Shown one piece after another: positions 9,070 through 18,019 of a stretch of 64,000 bases of DNA (the stretch's first letter is position 1; each line of letters begins with the position of its first letter). Origin of the DNA: Desulfolithobacter dissulfuricans (GTDB lineage: Bacteria > Desulfobacterota > Desulfobulbia > Desulfobulbales > Desulfobulbaceae); the NCBI RefSeq assembly GCF_025998535.1, contig NZ_AP024233.1:2054001-2118000 (forward strand). Direction: 5' to 3'. The position numbers and the translations under genes were made by a program. The notes beneath the pieces are model-generated. The model was not told where the DNA came from. It saw nothing but the letters and a program-made list of their open reading frames with translations, and searched no databases.

Positions 9070-10704
9070 ATGAGCATTAAGAAAAAAATTACACTTCTCT
9101 CCGCAGGGCTTATCCTGCTCCTTATCGTCCTTGGTACCCTGCAAATGGGTTCAATAATGAAACTCAACGCGGTCTGGCAGAATTTCCGTAACGAGGCCAT
9201 GAACCGCCAGATGCTGCTGACCAGGATCAAATCGGAATTTGGCTATGGCGGCTTTATCCACAACTTTAAAAATCATGTCCTGCGCGGGCAGCAGAAATAT
9301 GTCGATCGTTTCCGCAAAAATGAAGCCGCCATGCTCGACGCCATCCGCCTGTACGAAAACCTTGATCTCTCACCCAAGGAACGCCAGGCTATCCAGGACA
9401 TCAAGGCCACGGCCATGAAATATATCCGCGCCATCGAAACATCGGTGGCCATGCACAAGCAGGGCAAGCCCCCCGTTGAAATAGACAGAGCGGTGAAGAT
9501 CAATGACTCGCCCGCCTTTGCCGGCTTCCAGATGATCTCGGACCGGGTCAAGGAACTGGAATACAGGAGCCGGGACGCCATGCAGCAGACCATCCGCTCC
9601 CTTTACAGTCTCCTGACCATTGCCGGGGTGCTGCTCCTGCTCTTCTTCGGGCTCTTCTTCAAGATTCTCTTCGGAGTCAGCAGCCGGCTGCAGGCCGTGC
9701 ACAACTTTGCCGAAAAGGTGGGCCGGGGCGACCTGTCAACGGTCTCCGGGATCCAGGGGAGCGACGAGCTGGGACGTATCGCCGCCAGCCTGGACGCCAT
9801 GGTCCAGAACCTGCGCAATATCATCGGCAAGATCTCAGGCAATGCCGAGAAACTCAACCGTTCCTCCAAGCACCTCGGCTCCACCTCGGAGGCCATGGAT
9901 GCCCAGGTTACTCATGTATCGGAAAAATCCAACACCGTGGCTGCGGCAGCCGAGGAGATGAGCGTCAACATGCAAAATGTCGCCGATACCGTGGACCAGG
10001 CCTCCACTTCGGTACTGACAGTGGCCGAGGCCCTTGAGGAGCTGACCGACAATATCACCTCCATTGCCCGCCACAGCGACGAGGCCAACGAGATCACCGA
10101 ACAGGCGGTCAGCCAGTCCCGCGAGGCGTCGGAGAAGGTTAATCTTCTCGGCCAGGCAGCGAAAAAAATCGGTTCGGTCACCGAAAGCATCATCGAAATT
10201 TCCGAGCAGACCAACCTCCTGGCTCTTAACGCCACCATCGAGGCGGCCCGGGCCGGGGAAGCAGGCAAGGGTTTTGCCGTCGTGGCCAATGAAATCAAGG
10301 AGCTGGCCTCCCAGACCAGTAACGCCTCCATAGACATCAAGGATTCTGTCCAGCTGATCCAGAACTCCACCGAGGATACGGTGCAGCAGATCACCACCAT
10401 CACCGACATCATCAACCGGATCAACGAAATCGTCCAGCGCATCACCATCTCTGTTGATGAACAGGCCAGCACCACCCGGGAAATCACTGACAATATCAAT
10501 CAGACCAAGCACGGCATCACCGAGATGAGTGAAAACGTGAGCCAGAGCTCGGTGGTGGCCGGTGAAGTGGCCAGTGATATCGCCGAGGTCAACCAGGCCT
10601 CGTCCGAGCTCTCCGGAAGTTCTGAAAATATCCGCAACAACGCCCAGGAACTCACGGTCCTCGCCCGGGAACTGCGCACCCTGATCAGCTCCTTCCAGGT
10701 CTAA
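9070..10704 (+). CDS. Methyl-accepting chemotaxis protein
   Basis: A 544-residue transmembrane chemoreceptor. An N-terminal helix (about 9-28), a periplasmic helical sensor of ~150 residues rich in charged residues, a second membrane helix (about 180-200), a HAMP domain (about 200-255) and a cytoplasmic signalling domain are seen in order. The hairpin tip [19 protein letters not shown], the CheA/CheW contact region of all MCPs, is exact. The sensor is helical-bundle-like, so the ligand cannot be guessed. No che genes are adjacent, so this is an orphan receptor. Confidence 0.93.
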   Translation: MSIKKKITLLSAGLILLLIVLGTLQMGSIMKLNAVWQNFRNEAMNRQMLLTRIKSEFGYGGFIHNFKNHVLRGQQKYVDRFRKNEAAMLDAIRLYENLDLSPKERQAIQDIKATAMKYIRAIETSVAMHKQGKPPVEIDRAVKINDSPAFAGFQMISDRVKELEYRSRDAMQQTIRSLYSLLTIAGVLLLLFFGLFFKILFGVSSRLQAVHNFAEKVGRGDLSTVSGIQGSDELGRIAASLDAMVQNLRNIIGKISGNAEKLNRSSKHLGSTSEAMDAQVTHVSEKSNTVAAAAEEMSVNMQNVADTVDQASTSVLTVAEALEELTDNITSIARHSDEANEITEQAVSQSREASEKVNLLGQAAKKIGSVTESIIEISEQTNLLALNATIEAARAGEAGKGFAVVANEIKELASQTSNASIDIKDSVQLIQNSTEDTVQQITTITDIINRINEIVQRITISVDEQASTTREITDNINQTKHGITEMSENVSQSSVVAGEVASDIAEVNQASSELSGSSENIRNNAQELTVLARELRTLISSFQV

Positions 10705-10750
10705 GGAAAGATCTAGCACCCGCAGCCCGTCCACGGACATTGTCCCCTGA

Positions 10751-10788
10751 AACGTCCCGCCTCTATCATGGAGACGGGACGTTTTTTT
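10751..10788 (+). terminator. Rho-independent terminator of the chemoreceptor gene
   Basis: Stem 10751-10763 / 10771-10783 (13 bp, one mismatch) with a 7-base loop, followed by seven T from 10782. Confidence 0.88.
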
Positions 10789-10915
10789 GTTTACCGGGAC
10801 GGCCTCACATTTGACCAGCACGCCTGATTCGGCTACTATGGCATTCCATCTGATACGGCCTGCATGAAAAATCCAGGCCCTTTACTCCACACCGAAGAAC
10901 ACCCTGGAGCGATCC

Positions 10916-11746
10916 ATGACTGCAAATCCCCTGGACAGTCCGGAAATACAAAATATACTGTTTCATCCCCGGACCTGTGAAAAGACCCCGATCCCGCCCG
11001 GAGCCACCGATATTACGGTCAAGATGGATGATGAGGCCACCATTGGCTGTCGGCTCTTCTCTGCCGGGTTGGAGGCACCGACAATTCTGTTCTTCCACGG
11101 CAACGGTGAAATCGTGGCCGATTACGACGAGATCGGTCCCCGGTACGTGGAAGCGGGTATGAACTTCCTGATCACCGATTACCGCGGTTATGGCTGGAGC
11201 ACCGGCACCCCGACGGCCTCCACCCTGCTGGATGACGCCCACACCCTGTACCACTTCCTCCGGGCATGGCTGAAGGACCAAGGCTACACGGACCAGCTCT
11301 TCATCATGGGACGCTCCCTTGGTTCGGCCTGCGCCATCGAGCTGGCTTCAAGCTATAACGACGAGATCAAGGGACTGATCATCGATTCGGGCTTTGCCGA
11401 AACCCTGCCGCTCGCCAAGAGCCTGGGCCTGGACCTGGAGGCCATGGGTATCAGCGAAGAGGAGACCTTCAACAATGGCGGGAAAATCGAGTCAGTGACC
11501 AGGCCGACCTTTATCCTCCACGGCCAGCAGGACGACCTTATTCCCCTGTGGCAGGCCCAGAAGCTGCATGCCAACTGCGGGGCCCGGTCCAAGGAACTGC
11601 AGATCGTTCCCGGTGCCGATCACAATTCCCTGATCGCAGTGGGCGGAATCTATTACTTCAATGCCATCAAGACCTTTGTCGAGAAGGTCACCGGCGCTTC
11701 GGACTGGCGCCGCCGCAGAAAAGCGTACAAGGAGCAGCAGAGATAG
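10916..11746 (+). CDS. Alpha/beta hydrolase
   Basis: A 276-residue serine hydrolase of the alpha/beta fold. The oxyanion-hole segment FFHGNGE (59-65), the [10 protein letters not shown] stretch (88-97) and the nucleophile elbow GRSLGS (nucleophile S134) are present; the acid and histidine fall in GQQDDLIP and GADHNSL. It resembles the YfhR / BEM46-like group of unknown physiological substrate. The dCMP deaminase gene starts two bases after its stop, and that gene's ribosome site (AAGGAG) is inside this coding region, so the two are co-translated. Confidence 0.87.
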   Translation: MTANPLDSPEIQNILFHPRTCEKTPIPPGATDITVKMDDEATIGCRLFSAGLEAPTILFFHGNGEIVADYDEIGPRYVEAGMNFLITDYRGYGWSTGTPTASTLLDDAHTLYHFLRAWLKDQGYTDQLFIMGRSLGSACAIELASSYNDEIKGLIIDSGFAETLPLAKSLGLDLEAMGISEEETFNNGGKIESVTRPTFILHGQQDDLIPLWQAQKLHANCGARSKELQIVPGADHNSLIAVGGIYYFNAIKTFVEKVTGASDWRRRRKAYKEQQR

Positions 11747-11748
11747 AC

Positions 11749-12240
11749 ATGGTCGGCAAACGAACAGATTATCTTTCCTGGGATGAGTATTTCATGGCCG
11801 TGGCTCTGCTGTCGGGCCTGCGCTCCAAGGACCCCAACACCCAGGTCGGCGCCTGCGTGGCCAACTCACAGAACAAAATCGTCGGTGTCGGGTATAATGG
11901 TTTCCCCTGGGGTTGCTCAGATGATGAGCTGCCCTGGTCCAGGGAAGGCAATTACCTGGACACGAAATACCCTTACGTCTGTCACGCGGAACTCAATGCC
12001 GTGCTGAACTCTATTTCCTACGACCTGCGTGACTGCCGCATCTATGTTGCCCTGTTCCCGTGCAACGAGTGCACCAAGGTCATTATCCAGGCCGGCATCC
12101 GGGAGATTATCTATCTCTCCGACAAGTATGCCGATACCGACTCGGTCCGGGCTTCCAAGATCATGCTCGACAAATCCAACACCAGCTATCGCCAGTTCAC
12201 ACCCGATCGGGAATCCATCCTGCTGCATTTTTCACAGTAA
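11749..12240 (+). CDS. Deoxycytidylate (dCMP) deaminase
   Basis: A 163-residue zinc deaminase converting dCMP to dUMP for thymidylate synthesis. The zinc site is complete: HAE at 79-81 and PCNEC at 104-108, plus the early DPNTQVG substrate loop. Length fits the ComEB/dCMP deaminase family. The start at 11749 is chosen because of the AAGGAG site a few bases upstream and because the longer frame runs back through the hydrolase gene. It is convergent with the GT39 gene, 78 bases apart, with no obvious terminator between. Confidence 0.92.
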   Translation: MVGKRTDYLSWDEYFMAVALLSGLRSKDPNTQVGACVANSQNKIVGVGYNGFPWGCSDDELPWSREGNYLDTKYPYVCHAELNAVLNSISYDLRDCRIYVALFPCNECTKVIIQAGIREIIYLSDKYADTDSVRASKIMLDKSNTSYRQFTPDRESILLHFSQ

Positions 12241-12318
12241 TCCATGAAGGAAGCAGACCAAGTCCGAAAGATTACTCATCGCTCTGACTGGCACAATGTA
12301 TCAAAGGGCAGACGACAA

Positions 12319-13971
12319 CTAGCGACGACTTTGCACGGAGACATCGAGTGCCAGCAGCTTCTCTCCTTTTTTCCATTGCTGATAAGCACCACTGAATTGG
12401 GCTGCTTGGCAGAGAATCAGCCAGCCATGCTTGAACTGCTGTTTCATAGCTCCATCCTGGAAAAGCCAGTGTCCCCTGTCGCTGGTGAATATCAGGCAGA
12501 ACTGTTCCGGATTCCTGAGAGACCAGGCAACCTGTTCTCTGAGGGTGCGCATCGGTTTGAGAGGTCTGGTCAAGCGGCCTGCGAACTGGAACTGATCAGA
12601 TAATTCTGCCGGATACACAGCCACCATCCTGCCCTGCTCCTGCACTTTGCTTATTTTCACAGCCAGGGCTGTCTCGTCGTACAGGGTATGCAGAGGTCTA
12701 TATAACGCCAGATGAAAAAAAATCATCAGCAGGAGTATTCCCCAGGAAATAGATTGAAGATGTTGCCTGGTTCCGGATGGACGAAAGAAAAGAAAACAGA
12801 TCGCCACAATAACGGGACCGATGCCGATCCAGGGAGGAAGAAACTTGAGCATGACTGCATCCCTGCCCTGCAGAGGTAGCCAGGGAATGACAGACAGGAC
12901 CAGGCCAAGAATACCGAGCAAAAAGACCATCGGCCACCGGTCACGGAAGAATTGCACGCCCCGGTCTGTTACGCCTCGGGCTGCCAGCAAGGCCACCGGC
13001 GGCAGCAGGGGCAGGCTATAATGAAGCTGCTTGCCACTGATAGCAGAGAGCAGAAAAAAGGAGGGCACCACCGCACTCAGGCAGAAACGTACAGATCTAT
13101 CAAGACTGAGTCGCCTGCACCCTGTCCAGAAAGAGAGACAGAAAAACCAGGGGAAGAGGATGACCGGAAGCAAAACCCCATACCAGTAGAAAGGCCGCTG
13201 GTGCGCAAAGGAATGGACCACACGACCGGCTGTCTGGCCAAAGAGGATGGCTTGCCCGTATTCCACTCCACCGGCCCTGGCCGCCGGAAGAGCCCAGCAG
13301 AGAGCAAGGACAGTGCCCCCGGTAACAGCGGCAAGAAGCCCGCCGTACCAGCTTAGCCAGAAACGGTTTCCCTCTCTGCTACTCCACCAGGGTGCAAAGA
13401 GGGCCGGCGGCAGAACATACACCAGAATTACCGGTCCCTTGGCAAGCAGGCCCAGCCCTGTTGCAAGCCCAAACAAAGCCCAGCCCATGGCTTTCTGCCC
13501 CCTCTCCACCCGCACAAGAGCAAGCCAGGCCAGCAGAGAAAAAAAGACGAGGAGCATGTCAAACATGGTGAGTGTTCCATACAGGCTCCAGATGAACATA
13601 CCCGTGAGAATATAGGGAACGGCGCTCCTGACTTCTTTATTTTCAGGCCATAACATGGCTGCCAGCCGCATGGTTAGAATTATGCCTGCAAAGCCAAAAA
13701 GCGGAGCAGTCAGCCGGGCCGACCAGGCATTGACCCCGAAGAGAAACCAGCCCAGGTGAATAAGCCAGAACAGCAACGGTGGCTTGTGACTGTAAGGCAG
13801 GCCGTTGATATGGGGGACCAGAAACTGGTTGCTCTGCCACATTTCCCAGGCAACGGAAAGATAGCGGGTTTCATCTATCGGCACCGGCGGCCTGGCAACG
13901 AGGGCCGAAGCCAATAAGAGCGCCCAGATGAGAATCCACTGCCAATCGGTATACGACCTACGCCCTGGCAT
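12319..13971 (-). CDS. ArnT-like GT39 glycosyltransferase
   Basis: A 550-residue integral-membrane glycosyltransferase of the GT39/ArnT/PMT group, which uses polyprenyl-phosphate sugars to modify lipid A or glycans on the periplasmic face. About 11-12 hydrophobic segments follow the PIDETRY motif, which matches the catalytic DE-x-RY loop of ArnT, and a soluble C-terminal domain follows as in ArnT. The start at 13971 is chosen because the reading frame upstream lies inside the LABN gene in a different frame; the two genes overlap by 14 bases, suggesting coupled translation. Together with LABN and the divergent two-component system it looks like a lipid A modification unit. The sugar donor cannot be told. 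Confidence 0.85.
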   Translation of the reverse strand: MPGRRSYTDWQWILIWALLLASALVARPPVPIDETRYLSVAWEMWQSNQFLVPHINGLPYSHKPPLLFWLIHLGWFLFGVNAWSARLTAPLFGFAGIILTMRLAAMLWPENKEVRSAVPYILTGMFIWSLYGTLTMFDMLLVFFSLLAWLALVRVERGQKAMGWALFGLATGLGLLAKGPVILVYVLPPALFAPWWSSREGNRFWLSWYGGLLAAVTGGTVLALCWALPAARAGGVEYGQAILFGQTAGRVVHSFAHQRPFYWYGVLLPVILFPWFFCLSFWTGCRRLSLDRSVRFCLSAVVPSFFLLSAISGKQLHYSLPLLPPVALLAARGVTDRGVQFFRDRWPMVFLLGILGLVLSVIPWLPLQGRDAVMLKFLPPWIGIGPVIVAICFLFFRPSGTRQHLQSISWGILLLMIFFHLALYRPLHTLYDETALAVKISKVQEQGRMVAVYPAELSDQFQFAGRLTRPLKPMRTLREQVAWSLRNPEQFCLIFTSDRGHWLFQDGAMKQQFKHGWLILCQAAQFSGAYQQWKKGEKLLALDVSVQSRR

Positions 13972-14242
13972 ACGCCTTGACCCTTTGATCTTTTTTGATG
14001 AAATGAAGATTGCGGAAATAGATGAGCAAACCGGTGGACTGGCCCAGAATAAACACCGGATCCCTCCGGTACACGGCATAGGAGAACAGAATTGCTCCGC
14101 CGACGATGCTGAAATACCAGAATGCCAGGGGAATGATACTTTTCTTCTGCCGCTCACTTGCCAGCCACTGCACAAGAAAGCGGCAGGTAAAGCATGCCTG
14201 TCCCAGAAAACCGATGACAAGCCAGATTGTTTCCTTATCCAT
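13958..14242 (-). CDS. Lipid-A-disaccharide synthase N-terminal domain (LABN) membrane protein
   Basis: A 94-residue protein with three hydrophobic helices. It matches the small LABN proteins, related to the extra N-terminal part of some LpxB proteins and to small membrane proteins next to glycosyltransferases (WLVIGFLGQACFTCRFLVQW, then SIIPLAFWYFSIVGG). The ATG at 14242 is preferred over the GTG at 14245 because AGGTGA lies 9 bases before it. Its end overlaps the GT39 gene. Such proteins often accompany ArnT- or GT2-type enzymes and may act in lipid-linked sugar transport; that is inference. Confidence 0.82.
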   Translation of the reverse strand: MDKETIWLVIGFLGQACFTCRFLVQWLASERQKKSIIPLAFWYFSIVGGAILFSYAVYRRDPVFILGQSTGLLIYFRNLHFIKKDQRVKAYARA

Positions 14243-14256
14243 CACGTATGGTCACC

Positions 14257-14343
14257 TTTATATGAAAGTCTCATCCCACCATCCGGAGAACAACAGCTTT
14301 CATGTTTCGTTGTGCAGGCCGTGCGAGCCTGCATGGGTGTTAG
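14257..14343. repeat. Dispersed structured repeat, copy 1
   Basis: 87 bases, nearly identical (about seven differences plus one indel) to 58417-58504. It contains a 7-bp stem atgaaag/ctttcat (14262-14268 / 14297-14303) and a perfect 7-bp stem tgcaggc/gcctgca (14313-14319 / 14327-14333). In both places it lies just upstream of a minus-strand gene, here LABN. Function unknown. Confidence 0.65.
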
Positions 14344-14738
14344 TCATTTCCAGTGAGATCGCCCTGATCAAAAAACTCTGCTCAGGGCTGCTCCCATACA
14401 TCGTCATCAGATCCTGGTCAGCCAGTCGTGAGAAAAGCACCAGGACAGAAAATCAGTCGCCACCTGTCATGCCGTGAGCTTTACCATGGGAAGATGAAGA
14501 AATGATGAAGAGAGGAACCGAAAAAAACAGCGGACCATGGGCCTTTCATCATTTCTTCATGAAAGACTGGTATGGTGGCAATCACACAGGAAAAGAGCGC
14601 TTTTTCTCTATCTTGACCAGGGAAACAGGAACATGTTGTATTATCTTCCCAGTTCCATTACGAAAAAGTGATTCTTTTCTGCTATGGCTCCACCCTGCCG
14701 CCCCGGTGCGTGACAATGGAGTGGTCTCAGGAGAAACC
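14344..14738. promoter_or_regulatory. Divergent regulatory region with a 16-bp inverted repeat
   Basis: No gene is seen here. It separates the LABN-GT39 pair from the response regulator. Positions 14494-14509 and 14545-14560 form a perfect 16-bp inverted repeat (atgaagaaatgatgaa and its complement) with a 35-base spacer. Placement upstream of a regulator gene suggests an autoregulatory operator or an mRNA leader hairpin. The frame that runs back to 14502 before the regulator is not credible protein. Confidence 0.5.
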
Positions 14739-15416
14739 ATGCGAATTCTGATAGTTGACGACGAACCGGAACTGCTGGAACAGATCAGGCAGGCCCTTAA
14801 CCGGCAGCAGTACACAACAGATACGGCCATGGATGGGGAAGAAGCCCTGGACCGTGCCTTCTCCGATCCCTATGACTTGATCATCCTTGATGTCATGTTG
14901 CCGAAAAAAGACGGATTCGGGGTACTTCTGGAGTTGCGAAACGAAAAGATAACCACTCCGATACTGATGCTCACCGCCAGAGGAGAGATTGAAGACCGGA
15001 TCAAGGGACTTGACCTGGGAGCTGACGATTACCTGGCCAAACCCTTTTCCATGGCTGAACTGCTGGCCAGAATTCGTGCCCTGCTCAGGAGAGGGAACGA
15101 GCTCGTTACATCGGTACTGGAAACCGGGAATCTCCGCCTGAACACGGCAACCAGGGAAGTTACACTCAATGACCGGCCGCTCAAGCTTACCCCGAAAGAA
15201 TTTTCTGTTCTGGAATTTCTCCTGTACAACAGAAATCGGGCTGTATCGCGTTTCAGCATGGCCGAACATGTATGGGGCGATGCCTTTGATCCCTTTACCA
15301 TGTCCAACAACATCGATGTCCACATTAAAAATCTGCGCCGCAAAATCGGGGATACCGGGGGTGAGGTCATCAGGACGGTACGCGGAGTGGGCTATATAAT
15401 CAGGGATGATGATTAA
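14739..15416 (+). CDS. OmpR/PmrA-type response regulator
   Basis: A 225-residue regulator: receiver domain with D7/D8, phosphoacceptor D51 (LIILDVMLP) and the K of YLAKPF, then a winged-helix DNA-binding domain ending in RTVRGVGYIIRDDD. ATG 14739 follows CAGGAG by 6 bases and begins with the standard MRILIVDDE; the longer frame upstream is not used. The stop overlaps the next gene's ATG by one base. The neighbourhood of lipid A-type genes suggests a PmrA/BasR-like role. Confidence 0.92.
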   Translation: MRILIVDDEPELLEQIRQALNRQQYTTDTAMDGEEALDRAFSDPYDLIILDVMLPKKDGFGVLLELRNEKITTPILMLTARGEIEDRIKGLDLGADDYLAKPFSMAELLARIRALLRRGNELVTSVLETGNLRLNTATREVTLNDRPLKLTPKEFSVLEFLLYNRNRAVSRFSMAEHVWGDAFDPFTMSNNIDVHIKNLRRKIGDTGGEVIRTVRGVGYIIRDDD

Positions 15417-16852
15417 TGAAGATACGTAACCGAATCACCCTGTGGATTACTGCCAGCGGCCTGGTGGCAAGTCTGCTTTTTTCTCTGGTCGTCTCCTACG
15501 AAATGATTGAACAGCCCTACGACTTACTTGACGAGGAGCTGGACATCCAGGCCCATACCCTGATCTCAGGCCTTGAACCGCAATCCGGCAAACTGCAAAG
15601 AGACCTCACAGAGAACACCATGCTGTCGTCTCTTACCAGGCCATACTGGATCAAGATTTTCAATGAACAACAGGAACTCATCTATGCCTCGGACATGGTG
15701 CGCTTTACCGATCTGCCTCTGGACCCAAAACGCTCCAGATATACTGTCAGCACCACCATGCCCGCGAAAACCATCAACCTGGAACAGGATGACAATGACG
15801 AGGTGGCGTTCCGGGTTCGAATTTTCACTATTCCTGTTGCAGGCCATTCCTATCTTGTTCAGATAGCCCGGCCGATAGAAAAGCTGGACGAAGAGATTTT
15901 CGACCTGCTGATCTCCCTGCTTATCGGATTGGCTTGTTCAGCCGCTGTTATGGTTGGGCTTGGGTATTATGTTTCCGGACGCATCCTGAAACCGATCAGC
16001 GCTATTAACAGTCTGGCCCGGGAGATCACCGACAAGACCCTGGACAAACGAATCCCGCTCGGCAAAAACCGTGATGAACTCTATGAGCTGTCTTCTTCCC
16101 TGAACCACATGTTTGACCGTCTGCAGTATTCTTTCCAGCACCAGAAAGAATTTCTTGCCAATGCTTCTCACGAGCTGAAAACACCCATTGCCATGCAACG
16201 GTTATTTTTTGATGAAGCGCTGCAGCTCAGTGAGCTGCCCGACAATTTCAGAAAACAGCTTGTGCAGCAAAGCAGGATTCTTTGTCGTATGGATCGGCTG
16301 GTGAAAAATCTGCTCGACCTGTCAGCGCTGGAGTTACAGGCAGCCTGTGATCCCGAAGAACTTGATTTAGTGGAACTCACCGCCACGGTTTTCACTGAAT
16401 TTGAAGATATTATCAGGGCAAACAACATAGAACTCTCCCTCGAGCTGCCAGGGAGCGCTTTCATAAGGGCAGACGGTGAAAAAATCAAACGGGTGCTGAT
16501 CAATCTCATCGATAACGCCATCAAATACAACCATCCCGAAGAAGGCCGGATAGAATGTCGTATCACAACGGAAAACAAGGGAATATGGTTGGAAATATAT
16601 AATAGCGGTCCCGGCATGCCGGCTGATCAGTTAGAGCGGGTCTTTGATCAGTTTTACCGGGTTGAAAAATCCCGCTCAACCGCTCTTGGCGGCGCAGGTT
16701 TGGGATTGACCATCGTGAAACGGATCATTGAAATGCATGGCGGCACCATCACGATGGAAAGTGAGGCCGGGTCCTGGACCCGTGTCCGTGTTTTTTTCCC
16801 AACCCTGCAAACAGACAAAAAACGGAGCGATTCAGCGCCGCTGAACGCGTAG
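15416..16852 (+). CDS. Sensor histidine kinase (PmrB/QseC-like)
   Basis: A 478-residue inner-membrane sensor. Transmembrane helices at about 8-27 and 163-185 bracket a ~135-residue periplasmic domain; HAMP follows (about 186-240), then the H box with H252 in ASHELKTP, the N box LINLIDNAIKYN, and G boxes ending GGAGLGLTIVKRI. The start overlaps the regulator's stop by one base, so the pair is coupled. Its 3' end overlaps the convergent MFS gene by 21 bases. The signal is unknown. Confidence 0.93.
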   Translation: MKIRNRITLWITASGLVASLLFSLVVSYEMIEQPYDLLDEELDIQAHTLISGLEPQSGKLQRDLTENTMLSSLTRPYWIKIFNEQQELIYASDMVRFTDLPLDPKRSRYTVSTTMPAKTINLEQDDNDEVAFRVRIFTIPVAGHSYLVQIARPIEKLDEEIFDLLISLLIGLACSAAVMVGLGYYVSGRILKPISAINSLAREITDKTLDKRIPLGKNRDELYELSSSLNHMFDRLQYSFQHQKEFLANASHELKTPIAMQRLFFDEALQLSELPDNFRKQLVQQSRILCRMDRLVKNLLDLSALELQAACDPEELDLVELTATVFTEFEDIIRANNIELSLELPGSAFIRADGEKIKRVLINLIDNAIKYNHPEEGRIECRITTENKGIWLEIYNSGPGMPADQLERVFDQFYRVEKSRSTALGGAGLGLTIVKRIIEMHGGTITMESEAGSWTRVRVFFPTLQTDKKRSDSAPLNA

Positions 16853-18019
16853 CCTCTGCTCTTTCTGCACTGCGACGAGAAGAACGATCGATCCGGCCGC
16901 TATGAGTGCGTCCAGCAGAAACGCCTGCGCTGATCCGAAGATCTGCCAGACAGTGCCAAAGAGCAGGGCCCCGGGAAGTGCGGCCAGGCCGACAACCATG
17001 TGATAGAGGCCAAAGGCCGTTGCCCGTTCCCGGCTTCGTGCGAAATCGCCGACCAGGGCGCGTTCCGCACCTTCTGTTGACGCAAGCGCGGCAGCATATC
17101 CCAGAAACAGCATCCACACGATAATCTGGTTGGTCAGGCCACAGGACCAGGCAAGGGCCAGAAGAAGAACAATACGCAATGACCAGCCGACCAGCAGAAC
17201 CGCCAGTCTGCCGAAACGATCCGACAGACACCCTGCCGGTCCGGCGACCACGGCCTTGACCGCACTGGCGGCTGCCCATAACAGAGGAACCCAGGCAACC
17301 TGCAGGCCCTGATCGCTGGCCCAGAGAACAAGAAAGGCCTCTGGTGCACTGGCCAGGGCAAGCCCGCCGGCAGCAAGGATCATGCCACGCAGACGTTGAT
17401 CCAGAACAGACCATCGCAGTGGCGGAAGCCGGGTAGGTCTGCCGGCTGCCGGTGTATCCTCCAGGCCAAAATACAGCAGCGCAATAACAAGGATTCCCGG
17501 TACGAGAGACCAGAAAAAGACATGTTGCATGCCCATGCCGCTGCGCAGCAGCAACCAGGCACAAAGAGGACCCAGCATGGATCCAGCATTATCCAGGGCC
17601 CGATGAAAACCAAAGGCACGACCGCGCCGGGCCGCATCGATTGACCCGGCAATAAGCGCATCCCTCGGAGAAGTCCGCAACCCTTTACCGACCCGGTCCA
17701 GAAACCGCAGAACCAGTACCCAGCCCCAACCAAGCGCCAGGCCGATCAGAGGACGGGCCGTGTTGGAGACGGAGTATCCCCCCAGCACCAGACGCTTATG
17801 GTTCCAGCCCCTGTCCGCCATCCGGCCGGAATAGAGCTTGAGCAGACTGGCCGTGGCCTCGGCGACACCTTCCACAAGGCCCACCACCGCGGGTCCTGCC
17901 CCAAGCGTGGCGGTCAGGAACAGGGGTAACAGAGGCGTGATCATTTCACTGGCCGTGTCATTTAAAAAGGACACAAGCCCGAATATGATCACCGTGCGCG
18001 GCAGGAAACCTGTTTTCAT
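16832..18019 (-). CDS. Major facilitator superfamily transporter
   Basis: A 395-residue protein with about 12 hydrophobic segments and the MFS loop motif GRMADRGWNHKR between helices 2 and 3, repeated in weaker form as CLSDRFGR in the second half. Its ATG overlaps the stop of the DedA-PAP2-LssY gene (18016-18019), so the two are translated together. The early FLNDTASEMITPLLPLFL segment is like MFS proteins of unknown substrate. An export role in envelope stress is possible but not shown. Confidence 0.85.
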   Translation of the reverse strand: MKTGFLPRTVIIFGLVSFLNDTASEMITPLLPLFLTATLGAGPAVVGLVEGVAEATASLLKLYSGRMADRGWNHKRLVLGGYSVSNTARPLIGLALGWGWVLVLRFLDRVGKGLRTSPRDALIAGSIDAARRGRAFGFHRALDNAGSMLGPLCAWLLLRSGMGMQHVFFWSLVPGILVIALLYFGLEDTPAAGRPTRLPPLRWSVLDQRLRGMILAAGGLALASAPEAFLVLWASDQGLQVAWVPLLWAAASAVKAVVAGPAGCLSDRFGRLAVLLVGWSLRIVLLLALAWSCGLTNQIIVWMLFLGYAAALASTEGAERALVGDFARSRERATAFGLYHMVVGLAALPGALLFGTVWQIFGSAQAFLLDALIAAGSIVLLVAVQKEQRLRVQRR

